DNA from: Paracyclopina nana
Taxonomy: Eukaryota; Arthropoda; Copepoda; Cyclopoida; Cyclopettidae
Assembly: GCA_019096065.1 (NCBI GenBank)
Contig: JAGUCH010000002.1
Span: 12,598,501-12,662,500, forward strand
Length of the DNA stretch: 64,000 nucleotides
Direction of reading: 5' to 3'
The notes under the pieces were generated by a model. It did not search any database and was not told where the DNA came from. It was given only the letters and a program-made list of their open reading frames with translations. Positions within the stretch are counted from its first letter, which is position 1. Every line of letters starts with the position of its first letter. Position numbers and translations under genes: made by a program. This document shows positions 1 to 11,153 of this stretch, one piece after another.

Positions 1-3000
1 AGCATTGTTTTTCTACCACGCTTTTTAATACAATCGAGTGGAGAGGAAGCTCTTCTCAAAATAGGCCAAAGCTGTCAAAAGATACCCAATATTGGCATTA
101 AACTTCCACTTGAAAGCTGTGGCCCCAATTTGGCCATGATTATGAGGCAGTCATATTTTTTAGTGAAAGCAGAAATAACTTAGTGCAGCAGTATGGAAGT
201 TGGGCGAACATTTTGGGTGGTTGGCATGGTAGATGGTTATTTATTATGACCACCACATGAGGTCTAATAGTGAAACTTTTTTACTGCTATAGTGTACTTT
301 AGGAGTGCTGTACTAGCATCTCTTATTTTGCTGTCTTTCCTTTGAAAAAGTTTCTCTGGTGAGGGGTAGACAGAGATTTCCCCACATTAGGGCGTGTATA
401 CCCACCTAATTATGCTAATAATACTCGTCCCCCTTTTCCCTTGGATACAGAATGCTACATTTTTTCTTACTTCAGCTCCAATGTCCCTCCATCCATAATA
501 TGTCAATAATATTGCCACAACGTACTACTACTGATGATGGTCAAATACCAATGCCAAGGTCCCCTAGCTATCTCTCTCACATATATGAGTGTACCCACAT
601 GAATAAACATTATACCACATCTGAGAAATGTAGTAGTATTCCACTGGAACAAATGTTGAAGAAGGATTACAGTTATTATTGTCATTGCTAGCTAAAAATA
701 TGGTTGCACTAACTGACATGCGTGTGGTGTGGTTACACAATGTGTTGCTACGCCTCCTGTTGAGCGTGGCAAAACGCAACTTGGAACCACCTACCATTAA
801 TGCGAGATAATGAAGAAATTAGATTTTATTGCGCGCTGTACAATATAGAGCCATATTGACAAAACTGGAGGAGCTCGGTAAGCAGCACACGATTTAATTA
901 GGTGAAGTGGTGGAAAACTTGAAGGGTAATGGCTGAACCACAAACTAGCATGAACTTTGCCAAATTAATTTCAAGAAGTAGCTCTTGTTAGCAATCAAAT
1001 TCCACCCTGAGCATAAGTAGAATGTGTTTAGTTCATGGAATGGCCGCAGCTGAAATGGTGTCGCTAGTTGTCATCAGCATTAAAAATCCAGACGACATAC
1101 CCAACCAGAAATTTTTCCAAGTTTTCTGAAAGTTATTGTAACGTGTTAGCACTCCTTGGTTTTACCCAGGTTGAGTTTATGTCGTTATGTAACATTAACT
1201 TCAGTAACTTCATGTAAAAAAAATTGAAAAAAATCGAAGGTGACATGGAGAATATGTGTTTTCGATTTCACCTAGGTGTCAAGGCAGTTAATGTTACAAA
1301 TAATGACTTAAACTCTATGTTGATAAAACGTACTATAAGTTTCACTGAGAGTTTTTTAAGCGTATGAGGGCTCAGTATTTCTGGTTGGGTAGAGCGTACA
1401 TATGTACGCGTACCTTTGCAAGCTTGTAAACAATGCATGGAAATGCAAGCACTCGCATTCTTTGAGGAAATGCAAGTAATTTTTTTTGGCCGAATCCCTT
1501 TGAAATCATATATGTTTGTGCACTTTTGCGTAAGTCCTCGGAACACGTACTAGTAGTACAATTGCATAAAAACAAATAAATAGAGAGTTAAGGAATGGTA
1601 AGCAATATTTGTCTAGCTCAATGCTTAGAGTTGTCTTGACACCTAAAATATTGGTCATAGCTGTATACTGTACATATGGCTTGCAAGGGGCCATATTTTT
1701 TGTGCCTATATGCGCTTATCGGTGCCTTACAACGTAAACTGAATGCCTAGGGATATGAAATATTTGGCAGCAACTTGGAACTTCCATTCCGGGGGGTGAT
1801 GCAAAAAAACATGGACATTTTCTGAAAATGATTCTACATTGTACTTATTGGGATTGTCCTCACATTTTCGGAATATCTACTCGGCACAAAAATAAAAGTT
1901 AACCGAGAAAACTGCATAGCTTTTTTGCTCAGCCTCCAAGTCACGAAAAATGCAAAAGCCAAAAGACTAAAGTTATGTGAAAGCAATCTGATGTCTGATG
2001 TCAGCAACCACGAGAAATGTCATTGAGAATCACACATCAAGTCCCTAACAACTGCAGAAGCTGAATTTTGCAGCTTCAGCAGCCCCATTAATACATTGTA
2101 ATCAATCCTCTAGATCTTCTGGAAAGCAGATACAATTCTGTATTGATTCTGCCTCCATTGCCAAAATCACAATGAGGTCAGTTGGATATTATTTGGAGGG
2201 GTTGAGGCCGAAGATCCAACCATGCATAGTGTGTATTTGGAGTTTGGCTTTTCGTAGAATCCATTTTTCACCTCATCACATTCTTGGGAAGGAAGGAGCA
2301 AGTAATTGAAAAACTAACATGCCAACTACATTTGGCTTAGTTTTGCTCCCATTTCTTGGTTGTAGTAGATGTATATGCATGACTCAGGGGAGAAAAGCTG
2401 GCTGGAGTTGGAAAAAAATGCTCTTTTTCTTGCCCCTGCATTTATTTGTCACACTGGGTGGCCTTGCTGAGGACACATCTTCTATTTTTGTGTATGCTGG
2501 GCCTTGCTGTCTCAGTATAGTAATAGCATAAACAATCAAGAGCACAAAAATGAAGATGTCATTATTCAAGGATAAATGAATGCATATTGCAGTCCGGGCA
2601 TCCATGTGTGATGGTGTCTTCTGCCATAAATGACATTTTGCCACCCACTTTTTCAAAAAAACCAGCATCAGTAATTGAACTACAAAAAAAATTTTGTCCT
2701 TTGATATTTCCTTAATGGAAAAAATATCCAGTTCCCAGTTTTAAAAAAGCCTTTACGTTTTTAATGAAAAGCCCTTGATTTTCTCTCAAAGAAAGAGAGG
2801 GTCTGTGTAAATGAAAATAGTATCTTCACCACCCTCTTCTCATAGGACAAGCATTTCTTTGAAAAAAGTTTCTTCGAGAGCCTCCCCTCCATTCTTTGGG
2901 CGGAGGAAAAAAAAACTTTTCAACAGCTTCACAGTCAGTTGGGGAAATTTCAGAATTGAGCCCAGTAGGATTCCAACTTTCTGTAAGTCAATGCATTTCT

Positions 3001-3469
3001 GGAGCAAATTCCGCCATAAATTACACCACTTTGGAGCGAGAGCGGCTGTACCAAAAGAAATTGGCAATTTTCAAAATACTTTTGGTAACACGGCGATTCT
3101 CTGCTCTATTCTAGTTGTCCGGATGGTTGTGAATGATATCCGCTAGATGGCTTTTTATGAAGAAGAGCAGCTGAGGTCAACTTCAGATCAAAACTTGAAA
3201 TCATACCAAAAACTTGCTGAAAGAGCCCACATTAAATTGTACGTACTAAATTATTTTCATTTGATGACTGATAACTCGGCATGTATTATTGATTGCAATT
3301 CTTGATCCATCAATTGAAATAAAAGTTTGATTTTGAGCAAAGCTTGCTAGTACTACCTTTATCATGGAGAAATGGAAAAAGCAATCTTATATTCATTTGG
3401 AAGCCATCTTATCGTGTCATAACGATGCCATAAAAAATCTGTGAAAAGCATCTGTCTTCAATTTATTTT
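1..3469. other. AT-rich non-coding region, no gene seen
   Basis: Only short open frames without recognisable domains, splice structure or codon pattern occur here on either strand. I see no RNA gene, clear tandem repeat or recognisable mobile element. The stretch ends at the Gypsy 5' LTR. Confidence 0.6.
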
Positions 3470-3664
3470 TGTAGCAGGAACACGGGTATACGGGTGTGTT
3501 CTGTGGGCGCCTGCGAGCGCCCCGTCCCGGTGAAACGAATTGTACAGCAGTTAATAAACGGACGCACTCGAGTAAACATCTCGACTAGTTTCAGTAGCAA
3601 GTTCTTCTATCGCTACCCGCGGGCGCGCGTGTCATCCTCGGGGGGTCTATACGAACCTCCTACA
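3470..3664 (+). repeat. Gypsy 5' LTR (195 bp)
   Basis: Identical to 13641-13835. It starts TGTAGCAGG and ends CCTACA, and carries a poly(A) signal AATAAA at 3553-3558. It would supply promoter and polyadenylation functions for the element. Confidence 0.95.
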
Positions 3665-3684
3665 AGTTGGCTCGGTGCTGAGGA
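3665..3684 (+). other. Probable Gypsy primer binding site
   Basis: The bases directly after the LTR (AGTTGGCTCGGTGCTGAG) contain TGG, the complement of a tRNA CCA end, three bases inside. This is the expected place for minus-strand priming. The matching tRNA was not identified, so the exact site is uncertain. Confidence 0.4.
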
Positions 3685-5166
3685 CAACTCCCCGAGTTAT
3701 CGACACCTTCGCCCCAACAAACCCGCAAATAAGGGACAGCAATATGGCTGAGCAAATAGCCAGATGGGACCAAAAGGGGCGTGGCAAGGAGCCACACCCG
3801 TAGGCCAACACCACAGTCCAAGCAAGACACCGGTGACACCGGCAGCGAGTCGTCACCCTTGCGCCAGTCAAGCATTCGTGCCAGAATGACCAGAGCACAG
3901 CATCCACCCCAGGCCGAGGTCGGGCGCGTCCCTTGAGGCCGTATGCCCGGATCGCATGGAGGTGTTGTGGCAGTAGGCATCGCGACACTATAGCAGAAAA
4001 TCGCGAATACGCTGTCAGCCGGCTATCGTACGCCGAGCAAGCTTGTCCTCGGCTGAGGCCGCCACAGAGAATGGCGAGCATCACCAGGAGAGCACGGGCC
4101 CTCAGGCAGCAAGATCGCTGGACACCTGAGTCGCTAGAATCACCTCGCTTGTCCTCGGCTGAGGCTGCGCCACAGAGAATGGCGGGCATCACCAGGAGAG
4201 CACGGGCCCTCAGGCAGCAAGATCGCTGGACACCTGAGTCGCCATCACAGCCTCGCCCTCGCAACAAGGCCACCATCGAAACCTTGGCAGGGAGGCCGCG
4301 TTACTCTGCAGAAAAACGCGCATTTGTCAGAACGATTCATGTTAATGATTGCATTAAGATCAATAAACAACAACTAACTACACGCTCCCAAATACTGCGC
4401 GCGCGCGCAGCCAGAAAGAAATCAGGCCACGACTATCGATTACCCCCGAGAAGTATACCTCGGGAAGCCGTCAGGCGGACCCCAGCGGCGGGCCGCCAGG
4501 CGAAGGCCGGAAAAGGCTTGGCTCTTGAGGATCAGTCAGGATCACTGAGCAATGTATTAATAGGGAAGTTAATCCCTTGACCCGTAGATGGGTCGGCTCA
4601 ACCGCTTATCGCTAATCCGCTCACGGTCACTTTCGAGATTGGATCAGGCACAAAATATGGCCATAAATGGTCACTCGGAGACCGGCATTGTGTCGCGCAA
4701 ATACGGTCGCAAATAGACCAAGCCGCTGGCCTCTTTATGGCCCCATTCCCAAGGTTACTCCTAGTAACAGGGGAGATCGACTGCTGTTGCAGCTGCAAGA
4801 AGTTGTAAACTAAATCTCGCATCCTGTTGCTAATGAAGCTTCGCTAATAGCTAAATAGCTAAAATTGGCCGCCTAAATCACCGGTCGTAAACCAGATCTT
4901 GTAAACAATCTTGAGAGAGAGTCGTTTTAAAACAATTTATCAGAGGGGTCAGAATTCCCCTGCTGGCCATGAGAGCGGCCGTTGCGCTGATCTGGTGACA
5001 ATAAAAAGAGAGCTGATCGGGGGGTCGAGCCCAGTTCTTTGGAAGCTCCCAAGGCTATTACACCCCCAATCTTCTCGCTTTGCACCATTTCACCGCTGGT
5101 AAAACGCAACACTTTCAATTGCTTGTATGCTTAAGCTAACTCCTTCTGTATAGCACAGTAGACATC
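3685..5166 (+). other. Gypsy leader between LTR and gag
   Basis: A 1.5-kb stretch before the gag ATG, unusually long for a leader. It contains a tandem duplication (4041-4246) and a 215-codon open frame (3933-4580) that mostly follows the duplication and shows no recognisable domain. It may hold packaging or translation-control sequences; that is inference. Confidence 0.55.
4041..4246 (+). repeat. Tandem duplication in Gypsy leader, about 106 bp unit, two copies
   Basis: Copy 1 starts at 4041 and copy 2 at 4147, both with GCTTGTCCTCGGCTGAGG. The following text (cacagagaatggcg, then catcaccaggagagcacg) recurs nearly unchanged. Copy 2 has 2 extra bases after the first 18, so later parts are offset by 108. 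The start of each unit holds the small palindrome CCTCGGCTGAGG. Confidence 0.85.
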
Positions 5167-6519
5167 ATGATGCTTCGATCACCAAAGCAACGCCCATCTT
5201 CCGCTGATGAAGACCCCGATAATCTCTCCGATCCTGGCCACCTCGCCGGCTCGCGCCGAGAGGAGGTCGAGGTCCTCGCGCCCTTCGGGGTTGGCGGGGC
5301 CCAAGGGGGCAACCCCCTCGGGGTTGGCGGGGCCCAAGGAGGCAATCCACTTGGGGCCCAGGGCGGGACCCACCCACGATCGGGCACGCCCACAGAGGGA
5401 AGCGGCGGCGCCGCTGGCGGGCTTCCGCCGCCCCAATTGGCCGGGCCGAACAACGCACCCCCGGCGTCAGGAGACATGCAAGCCATGATGCTCCAACTCC
5501 TTCGCGGGTTCGAAGCCCAACGGAACGCCGACCTCGAGACCAGACAGAGGGAGGCCGAGTTGCGACAAGTGGAGGCGGAAGCCCGGCGCCTCGAGGCCGA
5601 GGCCGCCGCGGCTCGTGCCGGTCGCAAGCGGAAACTTGAGAAGTTTGAGGACACAGAGGCCGATAAATGGCTCACCTTCCGCCTGCATGTAGAGGCCACC
5701 TTCTTGGGTTCAACGGCCTCGGAGGCCACCAAGAAAATGGAGATCAAGCACGCCATGGTCGGGGTGGCGCTCCGGACGGTCAACGAGGTCGACCTCCGAC
5801 TGGGTGACGAAGCCTTCACCTTCATGCACCTGCTGGATGCGTACGAGAGGTTCTTCGTCACCGCCACGTCCTCTCAGGTGGCCCGTATTGCCTTGGAGAC
5901 TGCCCAGCAGAAGGCAGATGAGGCTATTCCGCAATGGCATGCCCGCCTGAGGAGCATCTTTGTTCGAGCCAGACCGGAGCTCGCCAAGGAGGTCGAGACC
6001 TACCCTGACCTCATCCGCATCTTCGTCACCAAGATGCACCGCAAAGACGTAGTGATGGGCCTCGCCGGGCACAAGTTCGCCACCATGGCCGATGCCCTGG
6101 AGGCCGCTTGCCAAGCCGAGTGTTGGATGACGATCGGGCAAAGCAAAGGCCGAGTAGCCGCCCTGCATTCCTCGGATGCTGATGCCGACATCACTTGTTT
6201 CTACTGCGAGAGGAAAGGCCATCGCCGGGCCGAGTGCCGCGCCCTCGAGCGGGACAAGCGCAACAACCGTTACAACCCCAAGATCAACAAGTGGCACAAA
6301 GCTGCAAGCCAACTGCAGCAACGCTCTTCGTCCGCCTCGGGCAAGTGGGGGTCGGGCCAGCCTTCGGACCGGAAGCGGTCCTCCGATTCCAACCAGTCCA
6401 GCGGCAAGCAGTCCGCCGGCAAGCGGCCCAAGGTCAACGAGATCAGTGAGGCCGGCCCTGAGGCCGAGTCGGAAGCTTCCGGGAATACGCCGGCGGGAAA
6501 CGACCCGACCCGGTTGTAG
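5167..6519 (+). CDS. gag: Gypsy Gag polyprotein (450 aa)
   Basis: Structural nucleocapsid protein of the retrotransposon; it would form the particle and bind the element RNA. Residues about 40-60 carry an 11-residue repeat (GVGGAQGGNPL) in two full copies and part of a third. A highly charged Arg/Glu/Ala helix follows (about 115-155), then a capsid-like region, and a CCHC zinc knuckle (C-x2-C-x4-H-x4-C, CFYCERKGHRRAEC) near residue 345. The tail is Ser/Lys rich. The ATG at 5167 is followed at once by a second ATG. The frame ends TAG at 6517-6519, 18 nt after a GGGAAAC heptamer that would switch ribosomes to pol. Confidence 0.9.
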   Translation: MMLRSPKQRPSSADEDPDNLSDPGHLAGSRREEVEVLAPFGVGGAQGGNPLGVGGAQGGNPLGAQGGTHPRSGTPTEGSGGAAGGLPPPQLAGPNNAPPASGDMQAMMLQLLRGFEAQRNADLETRQREAELRQVEAEARRLEAEAAAARAGRKRKLEKFEDTEADKWLTFRLHVEATFLGSTASEATKKMEIKHAMVGVALRTVNEVDLRLGDEAFTFMHLLDAYERFFVTATSSQVARIALETAQQKADEAIPQWHARLRSIFVRARPELAKEVETYPDLIRIFVTKMHRKDVVMGLAGHKFATMADALEAACQAECWMTIGQSKGRVAALHSSDADADITCFYCERKGHRRAECRALERDKRNNRYNPKINKWHKAASQLQQRSSSASGKWGSGQPSDRKRSSDSNQSSGKQSAGKRPKVNEISEAGPEAESEASGNTPAGNDPTRL

Positions 6520-6536
6520 AGGGCTCCGCCCGGGTC
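6495..6536 (+). promoter_or_regulatory. Candidate -1 ribosomal frameshift signal (gag to pol)
   Basis: Heptamer GGGAAAC at 6495-6501 lies in the gag frame exactly as G GGA AAC, the X XXY YYZ form needed for tandem -1 slippage. After a 5-nt spacer, GACCCGG (6507-6513) can pair perfectly with CCGGGTC (6530-6536) around a 16-nt loop that contains the gag stop codon. The -1 frame is exactly the protease/RT frame and has no stop from the heptamer onward. Slippery site, spacer and hairpin all fit the classical retroviral arrangement. Confidence 0.8.
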
Positions 6537-8522
6537 ACGCCAGCATCCCTCATCTTGGCCGCATTAGACCACATCACACAGCATAAACAATTTTTAACCC
6601 AAGTGCCAGTGCACATCGGCCGCATCAAGACGCGAGCCTTAGTGGACAGCGGAAACAGCTGGCGCACTTGCATCTCTGAGGACTTCGCTAAGCGACTGGG
6701 AGTCCTCCCCCACGGGTTGCGACCCCTGGAGGACATGACCGCTGTGGGCACGGCCCACGCCCGCCATCGGCTGCAAGTGTTGGGGGAACTCAAGCAGCCT
6801 CTACGGGTGCAGTTCGGGGAGCACCCTCACGTGTTCTCCATCCGCCCGGCAGTGGTGCGCAATTTGTCTATGGACTTCAACCTCTCGGGGCCCTTCTTGA
6901 GCCACCACCGCATCGACCAGCTCCACTCGCGGGGTGCCCTGAGAATTCACGGCCAATGTGTTCCGCTGGTTGGGGCCCTGTCGGCCTCCAGCCAGCCTTC
7001 CCCGGGGGAATACCCAATATGTGCCCTCCGGCCGGCCACTGTCCCGCCACGCAGCACTGCTCTCGTCGCGGCCGTCGCCGCTCTATGGCCTCACGGCGAT
7101 GCAAAGCCCGCAGTCCTGGAGGCTGAAGGGCAGTTCGCTGAAGAAACCCAGCTGGCTCCTTGGCTGAACGCCGTGGTGCGACCCTCCGCAGGAGGCCACC
7201 TGCTGGTGGGAATGCTGAACCCACTGGATCACCCCTTGCAAGTAAAGGGGGGCACTCTTTACGGTGTGCTAAGGGAGTACGAGCCCATGGAGGCCGCTGC
7301 CCTCGCTGCATCCGCACCACACCTCCAAGCTATCCGGGCCGCGGAGCCGCCGCCGGGGCTGCCCCCTGATGCCAGCCCACAGGAGAAGATCGAGTTCACG
7401 ATTCAAGCATTCGGATTGAAAGAAAACGACCTCCTTCGCCGGCATCCCGAACGCCTGAGGGCGGCCGCGTCCCTGCTGGCCGCGTACCTGGGCGCCTTCT
7501 CCTTCGATGGTCGCACTGGGCAGACCAAGTTGGTGGAGCATGTGATAGATCTCAAGCCTGGCGCCCGACCGATCAACATTAGGCGGAGGCCAATCAACCC
7601 CAACCTGGAGTCCTCCTTGAAGGAGCAGATCCATAAGTGGTTGGAAGAAGAGGTCATCACTCCGATCTCATCCCCGTGGTCAGCCCCACTGGTCCCCGTG
7701 CGCAAGAAGGACGGCAGTCTCCGTTGGCGCGTGGATTATCGTGCGCTCAACAAAATCACGGTCGTCGATTCCCACCCCATCGGTGACGTGAGGGACAACC
7801 TGAGCCGGCTAGCCCGCTCCACCGTGTTCTCCACCCTGGACGCGGTGGGAGCCTTCAACGTAGTGCCGATTCGCGCTGAGGACGTGGAGAAGACTACGTT
7901 CTCCACTGGGGATGGCTCGTATGCCTTCTTGAAGATGCCTTTCGGGCTCACGAATGCCCCTAAGACATACAGCCGCTTGAACCGCCTGGTATTAGAGGGC
8001 GTGCCATGGAACGTGGCCCTGCCCTACCTGGACGACTGCTTGGTTCACTCCCCCGATTTCGATTCGCACTTGCAAAACCTCAAGATCGTCCTCCAGGCCC
8101 ATCAGAAGGCAGGCCTGTTGCTCAAGCCCACCAAGTGCCACCTCTTCCAGACCAGGGTGACTTACCTCGGGCATGTTGTCACCCCGAAAGGGCTGGAAGT
8201 CATGCCAGCTTACATAGATCTCATTCGCAAGTGGCCGCTACCCAACACTCGCAAACTCCTTCGCATCTTCATGGGCAAGGCCAATTACTACCGGGCCTTC
8301 ATCGAGAAATACCAACACATCGCCGCGCCACTGACTGCCCGGCTATCCAAGGATGATGGGACTTCTGATACTCAGACCTTCGAACCGTCGCAGGAGTATC
8401 GTGATGCTTTCGAGGAGATCAAAGGCGGCTCGTGTCGGCCCCGGTCCTTGCGTATCCCGACTTCGCGTCCCCAAACCCGTTCATCTTGGACACCGACTTC
8501 TCCCAAGAGAACAGGGCAGTAG
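6502..8522 (+). CDS. pol: Gypsy Pol, part 1: protease and reverse transcriptase
   Basis: Entered by -1 frameshift from gag; there is no ATG at its head. An aspartic protease site (VDSGNS) is at about 6651. Reverse transcriptase spans about 7590-8290 with the motifs DYRALNKI, FSTLDA, FGLTNAP and the catalytic YLDD near 8025. The family then continues into an RNase H connection. In this copy the frame is lost at about 8421-8423, after codons for EEIK: the homologous text continues in the -1 frame, as if one base of a short A run is missing. The original frame then runs 100 meaningless nt to a TAG at 8520-8522. Confidence 0.88.
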
Positions 8523-9604
8523 GGGCGGTCTTGTCCCAGGTGCAGAGAGGCAAGGAGCGAGTCATCTTGTACGGAGCAAAGAAGTTGACCTCGGCCCAGA
8601 GCAATTATTCCGCCAACCAGGGAGAGCTGGTCGCTGTTATTATCTTCATCAAGCAATTCAAATACTACTTGCAGCATCGAAGGTTCATCCTCCGGACCGA
8701 CCACCGGGCTCTGCTATGGATTCGCTCCATGGAGGCTCCGACGGGCATGTTGGCCAGGTGGCTCGACACCATCTCCAACTACGACTTCGAGGTCGTCCAT
8801 CGGGCAGGCACCAAGCACGGCAATGCCGATTCCCTCAGTCGGGCGCCTCATTTGGACCAAGCAGGAGACCACATTAGCGCTGAAGTTTCCGATGACGACT
8901 TCTTCCGCGTGGCCAGCCTGAAGCTCATTCCCACCAAACCGGAGTTATGGGCCGAAGCTCAGGAGGAGGATGACGACCTGGTGACGCTGCGCCAATTGGT
9001 CAAACTCCAGCAAGCTCCCTCCAGAGCCCACCTCGATGCTGCCTCCGCCCGAGGGCGGGTACTCATGGAACAATTCAACAGCCTATGCCTGGACCAGCAA
9101 GGAGCTCTCCGGCTGCGTGACCCGCAAGGCCGGCCCTCGACTCGGCTCATCGTACCTCGCAAGTGGGAGGAGGCCAGTCTGAGGCACGTGCACGAAACCA
9201 TGGGACACCAGGGTCGAGACAACCTGATCCATCGGGCAGCTCAACACTTCTACTTCCCAAACATGGCTAGAGTGGCCGATGAGGTCGTAAAGTCCTGCTT
9301 GCTGTGTCAGAAATCTAAACCCGCAACCTCGGATCAGCGGCACACCCTGGTACCACGCCATGCTGGATTTCCGTTCCAGGTGCTCAGCCTTGACTATGTG
9401 GGCCCGTTCAAGCCCACGTCCAACCAGCACCGGTACCTATTCACGGCCAAGTGTGTGTTCAGTAAGTGGATCGAAGCCTTCCCATGCCGATCCAATGATG
9501 CCGAGACAGCGGTATGATTCCTCACGACGGAAATCATCCCCCGTTTTGGACTGCCGGAGCGCCTGCACACCGACCAAGGTACTCACTTCACAGCACACCC
9601 CATG
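8423..9604 (+). pseudogene. pol: Gypsy Pol, part 2: RNase H and integrase N-terminal half (broken)
   Basis: Continues part 1 in the -1 frame. RNase H opens with FILDTDFS (Asp at about 8490), then TDHRALLW and an NADSLSR end near 8840. The integrase zinc domain (H-x3-H-x29-C-x2-C) is near 9190-9310, and the first two catalytic Asp are in LSLDYVGP and HTDQGTHF. A TGA stop at 9515-9517 interrupts the frame between the catalytic Asp residues; the same frame then reads on as normal integrase to about 9604, where another one-base loss shifts it again. Breaks are described only; no repaired protein is given. Confidence 0.82.
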
Positions 9605-10941
9605 AGGAAGTATGCTCGGCTTTAGGCATCAAGGCCACCACCACGCCGTCATACAACCCAAAGAGCAACCCAGTAGAGCGGGCCCACCGTGACCTTAACG
9701 AGCTCATACGTAAGATGATCAAGGGACACTATTCTAAATGGGCCGAAGTAGTGCCGTTTGCACTATTCATCTTGCGTACCACAAAGAATCGATCCACGGG
9801 GCTGGCTCCCTATGAAATGGTGTTCGGCAGGCAACCTACCACCAACCTCGATCTCATCTTTGGGGACCCGCAGCCGGCAGTGCATAAGGCAACCGAAGCT
9901 GGCCGTTTCGCCAAGCAGCTGCGGGAACGGATACAACTCGCGCATGAGTGGGCTCGCAAGAACATTTCTGCATCCATTGAACGGCAAAGACGGGCCTATC
10001 ATATGGATAAGCAAGCCTTCTCCCCAGGCCAGAAAGTGTGGCTGTTCACGCCAAGGGTCGTGCGGTCAATATCCAAAAAGTTGCAAACTTTCTGGACCGG
10101 CCCTTGGACCATCGAGAAAAGAATCAACGAGCTCACGTACGAAATCTCGCCAGACCCATCATGGCCGCTAACCAAGAAGCAGGTTGTCTCCGTGGACCGA
10201 CTGAAACGGTACATCGAACCGTCAGATCCACAAGCCGAGACCATCACATCGCCTCCCACGGAAAACATGGACTTCGACATGCCGGGAGATGAATCTGCGG
10301 AGCATATGCACGCCCCCGACCCAGCCTCCGATGAACAGCCCAGCGAAACTACACATGCGTTCGAATATGCAGTAGCACCAACAAATCGCGAATATGGATT
10401 CCCACATGCGAAGGATGACACTATTCCGCCATTCAACGACGATCCAACCATTCCAGAATATGACTGCACCATGTTTGAACACATGTCACAGGACGATAAT
10501 GACACCCCTCCGAATGAAGGTGAGCAGCAGGACCAAATCTCACCCGATGATTACGGCCACAACTCGCCGCCGCCATCACCAACACCTCGGCCACCACCGA
10601 GGAAAAGAAGAACGGCAGCAGAAATGTTGCAGGAATATTCACAGCAAATATTAGGAGGCCAAGACAAGCTCGCAGAGACCTCGCGCTCCAGAACTAGAAG
10701 CGGCGACAAGCAAGCAAGTCGCGACGATGCACTGCTGCCCCTGCAACAAGCACCAACCGCACAAGCTCTGCCTGAAACAACGAGGTATCTGCTGCCACCG
10801 CTAGAACCGCGGCCACCACCAATAAGACCGTCAATACCATCAACCATCCCAGAAGCGTCGCGATCACAAACATCATCATCATCATCACAAGGGCAAAATT
10901 CTACCATATCAACACCGAATTCTGATAATGTATTTGATTAA
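9604..10941 (+). pseudogene. pol: Gypsy Pol, part 3: integrase C-terminal half and long tail
   Basis: In the -1 frame relative to part 2, starting around 9604. It contains the third catalytic residue in the NPVERAHRDL context (Glu near 9676) and the usual LAPYEMVFGR and WTGPW/DRLKRY blocks of Gypsy integrases. After about 10,210 the protein becomes a roughly 240-residue acidic then Pro/Ser-rich tail with no chromodomain that I can recognise. The frame ends TAA at 10939-10941. Confidence 0.82.
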
Positions 10942-11153
10942 TGCGCATATTGCTGCCCTCATACAAAAGTTTGGGGGGGTGGCAACACGCGCGCACGCAA
11001 AAACAGCAAAAACAGTAAAACTTCAAAACTTTCGCATTCTGGCCGCAAAATTATGACAGCTCAATAATTTACTATTCCTCTCTTCCAGTTCTGAGTACCA
11101 GTGCTAATCTAATTTGCGACCATACAAACTCATAACCCACAAATCAACAAATC
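10942..11153 (+). other. Gypsy spacer between pol and env-like ORF
   Basis: 212 bp with several stops in all plus frames. It would be the place for a splice acceptor of a subgenomic env message (pyrimidine-rich ctcctctcttccag at about 11075-11089), but splicing cannot be proved here. Confidence 0.4.

Noticed and set aside
3647..4276. 209-codon minus-strand frame in the Gypsy leader
   Set aside because: Mirror of the same duplicated GC-rich sequence; no plausible product.
3933..4580. 215-codon open frame in the Gypsy leader
   Set aside because: Its composition follows the tandem duplication and GC-rich leader; no domain, and it lies before gag where such elements have no known gene.
5281..5360. 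CRISPR-like repeats
   Set aside because: Short coding tandem repeat within gag of a eukaryotic element; no spacer structure.
8405..8430. A second programmed -1 frameshift in Gypsy pol
   Set aside because: No X XXY YYZ heptamer in frame and no reason for a frameshift between RT and RNase H; a missing A in a short run is simpler.
9515..9517. Programmed stop readthrough in Gypsy integrase
   Set aside because: TGA interrupts the integrase core, not a domain border, and neighbouring one-base breaks indicate damage or sequence error instead.
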